Shown piece after piece: positions 55,374-64,000 of a stretch of 64,000 bases of DNA. Made by a program: the position numbers and the translations under genes. The DNA is taken from assembly GCF_016086655.4 (NCBI RefSeq), contig NC_052136.2, forward strand, positions 8,060,001 to 8,124,000. The letters run 5' to 3'. Under the pieces are notes generated by a model that made no database searches, was not told the DNA's origin, and saw nothing but the letters and a program-made list of their open reading frames with translations. This DNA is from Lepeophtheirus salmonis (lineage: Eukaryota > Arthropoda > Copepoda > Siphonostomatoida > Caligidae). Numbering within the stretch: the stretch's first letter is position 1; the number at the start of each line of letters is the position of its first letter.

Positions 55374-55738
55374 AGGAGGGCTTGGGTTTTGGAATTTTTT
55401 TGAAAAAACAATTCAAAATCTATAGGTATTCCCAAAAACAAAAATATTTGGAAATAAATGTCAAATATTTAATCTTTGTAAGAAATCCCAAATCCACATC
55501 TATTCACAAAAAATTAATCTTTTTTGAAAAAAACTTCTAAAATTCACTGCTGTTTACAAAAAAATTTCAAAAAAAAATTGATAGTTATTCACAGAAAATT
55601 ATTTTTTTTTGAAAAAAATAATTGAAAAGTTAAATTTTTTTTGGAAAAAAATATTTGATAAATTAAATGAAATCCCAAATATTAAATTTTCTAGAAAAAC
55701 ACAAAAATCATTTAATTTGGGAGGGGCCCCTGTAGTCC
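55374..55738 (+). repeat. AT-rich minisatellite-like repeat with G/C-rich ends, copy 5 (best-delimited)
   Basis: It opens AGGAGGGCTTGGGTTTTGGA and closes TTTGGGAGGGGCCCCTGTAG. The body alternates CAAAATCTATAGGTATTCCC / AAATCCACATCTATTCAC units with AAAAATTAATCTTTTTTG tracts. As the shortest copy with both ends, it defines the family best: about 365 bp. The 61-codon frame over it is an artefact. Confidence 0.65.
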
Positions 55739-55739
55739 A

Positions 55740-56086
55740 ACTTATCGGTTTTATGAATGTGGACACGTTGATAAACAGTGTTCTACTTAAATGATATTAT
55801 GTTATTTTAGGAGTTTAAGTAGTTGCTAGAAGAACAGTTATTTCATTTATAATATTTTGAATTTAATCGCAATTTATGACAATTAACATTTGATTGAATT
55901 AATCCGAGCTTCAAATAAAACAAGGGACAATTTAAATGAAATTTGAATAAACAATTGCTTAAAATGTTTTCCATATTTTTGACTTTTTCATTCTTCATTT
56001 CTTACTTTATGATAAGTGAGTGTTTAAAAAATGACAAAATACCTATGAGCTATAATTTATTATACCTATCTATAAAAACACTAAAA
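55740..56086. other. AT-rich spacer, nothing recognised
   Basis: No gene or element recognised. Confidence 0.45.
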
Positions 56087-56480
56087 CAGGATGTCCTGAA
56101 TTAGAGTCCCATCAAACTCGCAGAATACGGTTGGCATTGAAATAATATGTATTAACACTTTTTTTTACAACTTTGGAGGTTGTCCTATAATTGACCTACA
56201 TATATCGTTAAATGGATTTGCTCTCGCTCTGAACAGCCTAGCTAAAAAAAAAACCCTGTGACATGCCGATGGTACGCACAACTTTTTTTTTTTTGGAATT
56301 CAGAGAGTCCTTGCAGAGCTTGAAAAATGGATGGGCCTCCTCCCTGACCATGCCCTACGTGATCGGTTAATCAGGTTGAAGATGGATTCAAGAGTGCTTA
56401 AATGGTATATACACCAATCTCACACTTCATTTGCAGAGTGACCTGAAACCCCCACTGCAATGTTTTTTCTGAGCACCCTG
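56087..56480. mobile_element. Mariner-like MITE remnant
   Basis: The left end CAGGATGTCCTGAATTAGAG and the right end (reverse complement of CAGGGTGCTCAGAAAAAAC) have the CAGGGTGxxC form seen at mariner termini in this window. The right end is followed by TA. The interior (394 bp, GGGCCTCCTCCCTGACC near 56,334) encodes nothing recognisable. The TIR match is imperfect. Confidence 0.4.
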
Positions 56481-57747
56481 TATAATTTACATAAAAAATC
56501 ATGGGTAACCAATATATGAAGATTCTAATTCTTAAGGTGTTTAAAATAAGCTGAGTATCAAAAAATGTCTCTTGGCCGGTGGGTTAAGGAGAGTTTATCA
56601 AAAATGTTGAAAGTCTTAAATTTTTACCTCCCTTAATTATTATTGTAACCTTGATTAGAGAGAAAAAAACATAAATAAATAATAGGGATTCACTATTTAC
56701 GATCACAATAATTATGTAAAAAAATTATTGGATGAGGTTTATATACATAACATATCCGATGCTGCAGTTGACTGAAAGTAATTATCTTGGATTGAAAGAC
56801 AAGATAAATGGGTTGCAGGTAAATGACGATGAGGTTATCACTAGTGCAAGATCAGTTAACAAACATTTGATTATGGAGTCACGTTTTGTTGTATTTTTTA
56901 TTACTTTCACATGGTTATTTCCAGTCGAGGGTAGACATGGGACTCAGTAATTCTTAAGGGATGAACTTCAAAATCCAAGTGTTTTTAAATATATTACTTT
57001 GCAGACATTATTTTTTTGAAAATAAACTTCTTATTTTCTTACACCTTTAAAGAAGGTATTTTTCTTTGTTTGCTTTAAATCTCAAGTCCTAGTCGGGATT
57101 AAGAAAAACAAGTTTAATTCAAGTGAAGTAATAAGTATTGAAATGAAACTCAAGTCCTTAGGTCTACTAGAGCGTATCAAGAAAACGGTATTTTCAAAAT
57201 TTTCGGTTCCTTATGACACTATTGATATAATAATATTATTAAAACATTAAAGATGAAAAAATGTTCATTTCTGGATCGAAATTGGCAAATTTCAGACGTC
57301 CGGGATCATTTTAATAAAAATACTGAATTGTAATACCTTTAATTGTGTATATTTGAATCTTACAAAACAACAACTGCCGTGCACCTTGATATCAAAAATA
57401 TCCTTTTTTTTTTTTGTTCCAATAAATCCATCCTTCAAGACGTCTGAAGATATCCTTTTTTTTTTGAAATAAAACAGATCACTTTTTTCATCTTTTAAGT
57501 GCCTTTAGTATGAAAAAAATATGCAATGAGGTATCTTAATTTTTGTCAATAACATTTTTGAAAGCATTTTACAGAAAAAAAAAAAAAAACTAACTGGTAC
57601 TCGCATACATAAAACGAAGGTAATTTAAAAAAAAATCATGCATATTTCTATGAATTAACTTTAATTAATGGATAAGGGACAATTAATAAATAGAAGAAGA
57701 AAAAATAATTTCCTTATCTACGTATATTTATGCAAGTATTATTAATT
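56481..57747. other. AT-rich sequence upstream of gene D, no gene recognised
   Basis: A 72-codon frame at 56,732-56,950 contains a possible donor (GCAGGTAAATGA) but no known domain. Similarity to the gene C promoter begins at about 57,748. Confidence 0.4.
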
Positions 57748-57806
57748 AGAACAAAAGTGGGTTATTCAGAAATAAATCTCTGGTTAATTTATCTATGCCG
57801 GAGAAC

Positions 57807-57814
57807 TATATAAG
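57807..57814 (+). promoter_or_regulatory. TATA box of Cys-rich gene D
   Basis: CTATATAAGC, 82 bp before the start codon, in a promoter block (57,748-57,888) almost identical to that of gene C. Confidence 0.7.
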
Positions 57815-57888
57815 CATTACAGTTTTTTGAAATTAGCATCAGACGCAAAAGATCCAATCTTCAAGTAAGAGGGAAAATATTTGACAAT

Positions 57889-59028
57889 ATGAATATGAAC
57901 ATCCTTGTATCCTTCTTGGTCCTCGGACTTTGCTACCAAGCCTCCGCTCAAGATTTCGATAGAGAATTCCTATTGAGACAACTCAACAATTTGGAGAGGA
58001 AAAGTAGTAACGATGTATTGTCAAGGCAATCATCAACTTCACCACAAATGGAAACATATGAAAAGAATGGGTATAATTGTACCCAAAAATTAATTAACAC
58101 TCAAAAGACCGAATATGACAGAGGAATGGAGTGTAACCACACCGTCACTAAAAAATGTCATTTGACTTACATCACTGACTACACTTCCTCTGCTGATAAG
58201 AAATGTGAGACCAACTACAGAAAGAGTTGTCACATTGTGTTTAGGCCACAAGTAAGTAATATATCTTTAAAGCAAAACGGACAAGTTTGTCTGTAAAATA
58301 ATATACTTTTTCTTCTAGTCTCACCAAGAGAAGGTTAAAATATGTCACACTCCCAACGAACGTATCTGTGATGACGAGGAAACCGGAGAAGAAATCTGTT
58401 CCACTCAGTATGAAACTGTTTGTGAAACCACATTTAAGGAGTACGAACTTAAGGAAGATGAACCCGTCTGCAAAATGGTTGAGAAGAAGCGATGCGAAAA
58501 TGTTCAGGTTGAAGTCTTCAACTTGCCCAAAAGGGAAGGAGAAGAGAGCACCAGTCCAACTGTTGTCAAACAAAGGTGTGAGAACTGGCCCGTTCAAGAA
58601 TGCACATTGATCTCCAAAAACGTCAAGAAAATTCATCCAGAGACCTCCTGCAAAAAAATCGCGAAGAACGTTTGCATGCCCAACACCTGTAAGCTTGTTG
58701 CCGGCAAAGAAATCTGTAATGAGGAAACCAGAACCCTTGTTCAAAACATCCCTGAGGAAGAATGTAATCTTGAACCTCATGAGAACTGCCAATCTGAGTC
58801 CTCTCTTGTCCCACGGTAAAGGATTTGTCTCTATATTATTTTATACTCTAATTTTTGTGTTAACACCTTGTACCGTTTTCCAGTCTTGTCCCCATGAAGA
58901 ACTGTGTGGATGTTCCCAAGGAGGTCTGTGTCAATACAAGGACAAACCCACAACAAGTTAATGTTCCCTTTTACAAGGAATGGTGCTTTGATCCAAAGGA
59001 TTTGGAAAATGAAAAAAATCTTATTTAA
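57889..59028 (+). CDS. Secreted cysteine-rich protein, copy D (intact, three exons)
   Basis: Exons 57,889-58,251, 58,319-58,815 and 58,884-59,028, with introns of 67 and 68 bp (GTAAGT/CTAG and GTAAAG/CCAG). The reading frame is open throughout and encodes 334 residues. Signal peptide residues 1-20; mature protein with 22 cysteines in nine C-x7-C modules plus a C-x4-C (CMPNTC), and an N-H-T glycosylation sequon in the first module. Exon 1 encodes the same protein as copy A. Exon 2 differs by only a few codons. The extreme C-terminus is copy-specific (DLENEKNLI against DLDNAQSD or DNAQTD). Secreted and probably disulfide-stabilised; biological role unknown. Confidence 0.88.
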
Positions 59029-59061
59029 CACATCTCTTTTCCATGTGCCCTTTCTTTAAAT

Positions 59062-59081
59062 ATTTGACTGAAAAATTTATA
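59062..59081 (+). promoter_or_regulatory. Conserved 3'-UTR motif of Cys-rich gene D
   Basis: ATTTGACTGAAAAATTTATA, about 33 bp after the stop, one base different from the copy A motif. Gene E has only the ATTTGAC start of it. Confidence 0.45.
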
Positions 59082-60940
59082 ACTTGGCCATGTTCTTTCT
59101 TTATACATATGTTTGCAAAAAGCTATATATTTTTAATTATACATAAACATTTTAATTTTTCATGTATTCGTTGTTATATCTATTTAATTATGATAAATGA
59201 TTTTATGATTAAAGAGTATTTTATTTTATTTAAAAAAAAATGTCAAGTGTAATAATGTCAAGTGCTAAGGGCAGGATTTGTAGTAATTTAATATAGTAAG
59301 CAATTAATAATTATTTGAATGAAAATATTTATTATAATAATAATATTATCCTTGGATTTAGGAACATACATAAATACAACACAAGAAAAACAATACTTAC
59401 ATATGTCGTAAGTAAAAAAATGAGTCATTTAAAGATTAATAAATATTTCCACTAAATAACAATGTTCATTTTTGCTACATAAAATAACGTATGATACATC
59501 CAAAATAGTTTGTATATTTTATGTTTTATCACTAATGACTACTTTTAGGTTTTCATTTTAAATCAAAGTTTATGAGTATTTACAATTGTTGGGTTTCCGT
59601 CTTCAAAACATAGATTGCTCCACGACCCCTATAATTTTTGTTAGATTGAACTAGCTCGTTCCATTTAAGAAGCTCTGTCAGGATTAATCACACAGGAAAA
59701 ATCGTTTTTGAAAGTTCTCTTATAATATAGAACGAGTGTATAGTTGAATTGTTTATAACATCATCGGCCTTTCCAAATTGAGAACATCGATACCACAACT
59801 TCATTTGTAGTTGGAGGGGTTTGGTGAGTGTGCGACTCGTACAATTGGGATGGGGAGAAAATTGGAGTATAGTTTGACTAGAAAAAATCGTTCCACAATT
59901 TGAACACGATTAAGACGGTAGATCAAAATTGAGATATAAATACTATATCGATTTATACTTCATTATTTACATAATTAATTACTCTTAACGAGTATAAAAG
60001 CCCACAGTTTATCGCTTTATATTCTTCAAGAATAATATTTACCACTGGAGACTTTTAATTGCTATAAAATAAACGTATTTGGCTTCAGAAGGGATATATC
60101 CCCCCCCCAATGGTTTTAACAGAGGTGGGATTATGGTGTATATAATCATTCCCCACCCTCCTCGCCTCAAAGTTTCATAGTTAAAAATGAATTTTTTTGA
60201 ATATGTTTTTGTGTTTTTTTAATAAAATTGTTTTACTATGTACAATTTCACCAATTGTTTGATCCTAATTAAATCTTTAAATACAAACTCAAACTTTATT
60301 ATGTAAAATTCAACCATTTTCAGTAACTATGATTCAATTTTTTCCTAGTTAACCTATCGTTGAGAGGACTCAAAGGTCAGACTTTTCTTTACATATACTC
60401 TATGTACAAGAGATTAAAAATGATTGAGTCATTACAGCAAAAGAGTTAGGAATTATCTAAGTGGGGTATTTTTTTACCCATCGGCATGTATATCTTAAGG
60501 TGATTTTTGTCATACAGTATTTGTATCTTGTAAGATTTTGTCAGGGGGAAGGGGGGTTGTCACTGAAACCAATTTTTAATGTGGTGTTTAATAACTATTC
60601 GAAAAATTATATACTTAAACTCCAATTAACGCACTCTAGATATGCAACTTTTAGACAAATATGGTTTTGAATAATGACAAGGGAATCATTCAAGGACAAA
60701 ATTGTTGTTTTATTATTGTAAGACATTTCTTTCGTCGTCAATTATAGAGAGCCAAAATTATTGTTCACAAATTATTAAGTGAAAATACTTTAATTTGAAA
60801 TTATTCAAGAGTTATTAAGTGTCTTAAAGTATATGGGGAAAAAATGAAAAGTAGGTTACTCAAATCTCTAAGATAATTTCTTGAAAAATTGTGCAAATGA
60901 AAATTATACATTAATGAATTCATAAATGTTTTTTAGATTG
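59082..60940. other. AT-rich spacer between genes D and E, no gene
   Basis: Frames at 59,043-59,252 and 60,461-60,670 have no recognisable product. No transposon is recognised, unlike the other intergenic spaces of this gene cluster. Confidence 0.4.
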
Positions 60941-60950
60941 TGAGACCGAG

Positions 60951-60958
60951 TATATAAA
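60951..60958 (+). promoter_or_regulatory. TATA box of Cys-rich gene E
   Basis: GAGTATATAAACAG, 99 bp before the start codon. The rest of the promoter is unlike that of A, C and D. Confidence 0.6.
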
Positions 60959-61049
60959 CAGAATCCTACAGCTTAAATATCATCAGAGTTTCATTGCAAT
61001 AGCAAACAGAAGGACGTACACAATTTACTTGAACTAAATACATACAGTC

Positions 61050-62184
61050 ATGTTACTTAAAATTCTTATCACAATCTGCTTTTTTGAAGTCTGCCATGCC
61101 ATCTCAATACAAAATTTAACTACAGATCAGGTTTTGGAAAAACTTTCAGATTTAAGTAGAGACAATGCAAAAAACATTACAGAAAGATCTGGTGAACAGG
61201 TTTTTTTGATAAAGAAAAATTTAGGGGCGTAGTAACCGAGAATGGTGAATATTGCATGGTTAAAATGGTTATGAGAGAAGAAACTGTTTACGATCGAGGA
61301 ATGGAGTGTAAACACACATTCAAAAAAGAATGTCATTTGACTTATATCACGGACTACATTTCATCCAGAGATCAGAAATGCGAGACCAACTACAGAAAGA
61401 GCTGCCACATTGTTTTCAAGGCACAAGTAAGACAACATTACAATAAGCATTGCGAGATAATATATTTTTTCTTCTAGCCCCATCAAGAGAAGGTGAAGCT
61501 CTGTCATACTCCTCTCAAGCATGTCTGTGATGATAATGAGCCTGGTCCAAATATCTGTACCACTGAGTACGAAAGTTTGTGCGAAACTACCTTTAAGAAA
61601 TATCAATTAGAACAAGATGAACCCGAATGCAAAATGGTTGAAAAAGAACGATGCCAAGATGTCCCCGTTGAGTTGTTCCACCTTGGACACAAGGACGAAA
61701 GGGAGGGAAAACCTCCAACTATTCTCCAAAAAAAGTGTGAGAACTGGCCTGTTCAACAATGCGTGTTGAAGACCAGAACCGTCACAAAAATTCATCCTGA
61801 AACATCCTGCAAAAAAATTCCTAAGAAGGTTTGCATTCCAAACAACTGCAAAGTCGTTCCCACTGATGAAATCTGTCATGAACAACTCAAAACAGTTGTA
61901 CAAAATATCCCAGAAGAAGAATGTGATCTTGAGCCTGAGGAAAACTGTAATATGGAGTCCTCTCTTGTTCCACGGTATAGGATTTAAAAATTTTTTTTTT
62001 GTTGAGGATCGTATAATAATTTTAGTTCTTTTTTTCTAGTCTTGTGCCTAAGAAAAATTGCATTAAGGTTCCCAAAGAAGTATGTGTCAATACAAAGAAA
62101 AATCCTGTCAGAATTCCTACACCCATACTTAAAGAGTGGTGCTTTGATCCGGAGGAAATATCTACTATGTTTCGTGGAGATTAA
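61050..62184 (+). CDS. Secreted cysteine-rich protein, copy E (divergent paralogue; one homopolymer frameshift)
   Basis: Exons 61,050-61,426, 61,478-61,974 and 62,040-62,184, same intron phases as the other copies and again a 497-bp exon 2. The signal peptide is MLLKILITICFFEVCHA-like. The N-terminal region after it differs from A-D, but the nine C-x7-C modules all recur (CETNYRKSC, CHTPLKHVC, CTTEYESLC, CKMVEKERC, CENWPVQQC, CKKIPKKVC, CDLEPEENC, CIKVPKEVC and CKHTFKKEC). All 22 mature cysteines are kept. In the T7 run at 61,201-61,207 one T is missing relative to the frame, producing a stop at 61,230. The downstream frame is otherwise perfect, including the functional-looking splice sites. 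Assembly error or recent pseudogenisation are both possible. Confidence 0.8.
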
Positions 62185-62209
62185 ATGTCAACTATTTTAT
62201 TATGATTAC

Positions 62210-64000
62210 ATTTGACCAAGTTGTTATATTGATTGTTATTATTTAGATTTATTTTAATTGTTAAAAGTTATACCTATTAAATCTTTAATTTAAAAAAATT
62301 AAAAGAGGCAAAAAAAGTCAAAATAACTTTTGAAATTTATTTTTTTAATATATTTTATAACAGAATCGAATTTATTGCCACACCTAAATGTAATTAGGGT
62401 AGAGAAAGGCTAGTTGACGGACTTCAATTTTCTGTTAAGTGCTCCAATAATGTCGTGAAGTAATCGTGCGCCTACTCTTGTTATATTAGTTACGGCTTTT
62501 AAAGGAGGGTGAGACCAAAAAGCGTTTCCATATACTTCCGATATTCAAGTATTAATTCATATACGTGAGAATGGAGTATATGGTTTGTAGTACGTAGTTA
62601 CTTTTATCGGATCTCACAACCTTTCCTCTAAAAAGAAAAAGAAAAAAGGTTCAAACTCATTTTGTAGCAGTGTTGTTCAATAAACCGGTACTATAAAGGT
62701 TCCGGAGTACTGACGCACCCCTCATATTTTTCAGTTCCCCCCCCCAAAAAAAAAAAAAAAAAATTGTCCTTCATAAAAATGCCAGAATGATATTTTTTTA
62801 TTATGAAATTTTTAAGCTAAAAAAAAAAAAAAAATATCTTGACAACGCCAATTAAGTACATTTGAATTCCCTTCATCGAAATTTTCGTTGTACATTTTAT
62901 TATAATAAAAAAATATCAGAAATTGCGATAATAATTTTGATAACAAACCCGGGATAATAATATATTATCCAATTCTTCACAAATACGGAACTATTATTTA
63001 ATAATCATTGTAAATTATTCACAGAGCTCAATCTAATTCAATCAATCAACTGTTAGAACACTGATATGGGGTAACGAAAAAAAAAAAAAAAAAAGATTCA
63101 CAGCAGACAACTATTACAAGATTAAGTTTCCGAACATAACTTATGGACTTGTAACCAAGGAAAGACAATAAAAACAACCTCTCACTGAAACGTTACTCTT
63201 TAGTCTTATGAACTAGCATGGATAGTAACTATATTTTACAGAAAATAATAATTTCGACTTTAGAGATGTTCGGGAATTGTAATTGTATAGACTAAGGAGG
63301 AGGTTTCAAATTTGTCTTGCAAACTTATAAATGAATTAAATTTCAAGTTTCATAAATTAATAGTACTTAAAACCTATGATTTATAATCATTTAGAAAAGA
63401 AAAAGAAACTGAACGAACTCTCAATACAAGCCTTAGATTATAAATAATTTTATTTACATAAATTATAATAATTTTTGTAGCCGGAGTCGGTACAAGTTTT
63501 TCGACTCCTGACTCTAACTCTACAAAGAAAAAAAAGCACCAATTCCGACTCCACAGCATTGCATAGTGCTTTATTTCCCTAAAAAAGTGACCAAATCTCT
63601 GAAAATTGATATTATATATTTATTTTTACAATTCCAGCTGTAATTTATGTTATATAGAACTTATTTATCAAAAATATATTAACTTCAACTGATTTCATAA
63701 AATTTTTAAAGATCTTTATATTTATGGAAATAATTGAAATATAATTTATTTCTTGCTACCTGGGGCAAATAAACGAAAATAGGAATTTAATCTATCTCAT
63801 TAGATTCATCGTTTACTATATCAATATAAGTATTGATATAATAGCTGCCAATAGCTTTTGTTTATTGCTTTAGAATTAGAATTTCGAAGGTGATATATTA
63901 AGGGGGCACTGCTTATCAGAAGATGATGAATCTGATCTGTTAGGGTGTTAATTCTTGATGATTTTCTTGAAGCATTAAGTTTGGCATTTCTAATGCTTTA
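62210..64000. other. AT-rich sequence to the window end, no gene recognised
   Basis: Contains several poly-A runs (about 62,750, 62,820 and 63,079). A patch at about 62,664-62,720 reads AGTGTTGTTCAATAAACCGG and resembles the terminus of the hAT MITE at 34,557. A GGAGTCGG-type dispersed repeat lies near 63,483-63,555. No coding feature. Confidence 0.4.

Noticed and set aside
55609..55794. Lys/Asn-rich 61-codon frame
   Set aside because: It lies inside copy 5 of the AT-rich repeat and is produced by A-rich repeat units.
58368..58610. Arg/Lys-rich 80-codon frame inside exon 2 of each copy
   Set aside because: A shifted frame on the same strand; the in-phase exon with conserved cysteines explains the sequence.
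1..64000. tRNA, rRNA, CRISPR arrays, prokaryotic operons or attachment sites
   Set aside because: Scanned by eye for B-box-like sequence, regular short repeats with unique spacers, and gene strings; nothing convincing was found, and intron-containing genes indicate eukaryotic DNA.

Overview
This window looks like nuclear DNA of an arthropod, most probably a parasitic copepod of the salmon-louse type (Lepeophtheirus/Caligus). That is an inference. It rests on the strong AT bias, short introns with GT-AG borders, abundant and mostly dead maT/mariner (DD37D) transposons, hAT, P-element/THAP and LINE remnants, and a clustered family of short-intron genes for secreted cysteine-rich proteins. I saw no prokaryotic operons, tRNA or rRNA genes, or CRISPR arrays.

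The only convincing host genes are five copies of one secreted cysteine-rich protein family. Copy A is at 26,466-27,601 (minus strand). Copies B (35,930-37,054), C (43,664-44,800), D (57,889-59,028) and E (61,050-62,184) are on the plus strand. All share one architecture: a signal peptide; three exons; intron phases 0 and 2; a middle exon of exactly 497 bp; introns of about 50-70 bp; about 333-339 residues; and 22 cysteines after the signal peptide, 18 of them in nine C-x7-C modules. A and D read through intact. B, C and E each carry one single-base homopolymer frameshift in exon 1. A, C and D are almost identical, E is an older paralogue, and B is a mosaic whose central part matches A/C/D while both ends are divergent, as expected from gene conversion.

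Layout. 0.9-5.1 kb: nested transposons (hAT/ZBED remnant, a non-autonomous inverted-repeat element, and a maT element with both TIRs and a TA duplication). 5-16 kb: gene-poor, with a degenerate maT element at 9 kb, a strong hairpin at 7.5 kb, a duplicated non-coding segment (5.8 and 14.8 kb) and three blocks of an unusual AT-rich repeat with G/C-rich ends. 16.6-20.1 kb and 23.6-25.3 kb: two decayed LINE retrotransposons. 26-45 kb: Cys-rich genes A, B and C separated by mariner relics and a hAT MITE with a perfect 8-bp target duplication. 45-57 kb: transposon relics, including a P-element/THAP9-like pseudogene at 52.3-53.8 kb. 57.9-62.2 kb: genes D and E. The rest is AT-rich sequence in which I see no gene.

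The genes do not form a pathway. The biological story is a tandemly expanding, concerted-evolving family of secreted disulfide-rich proteins in a transposon-dense region.
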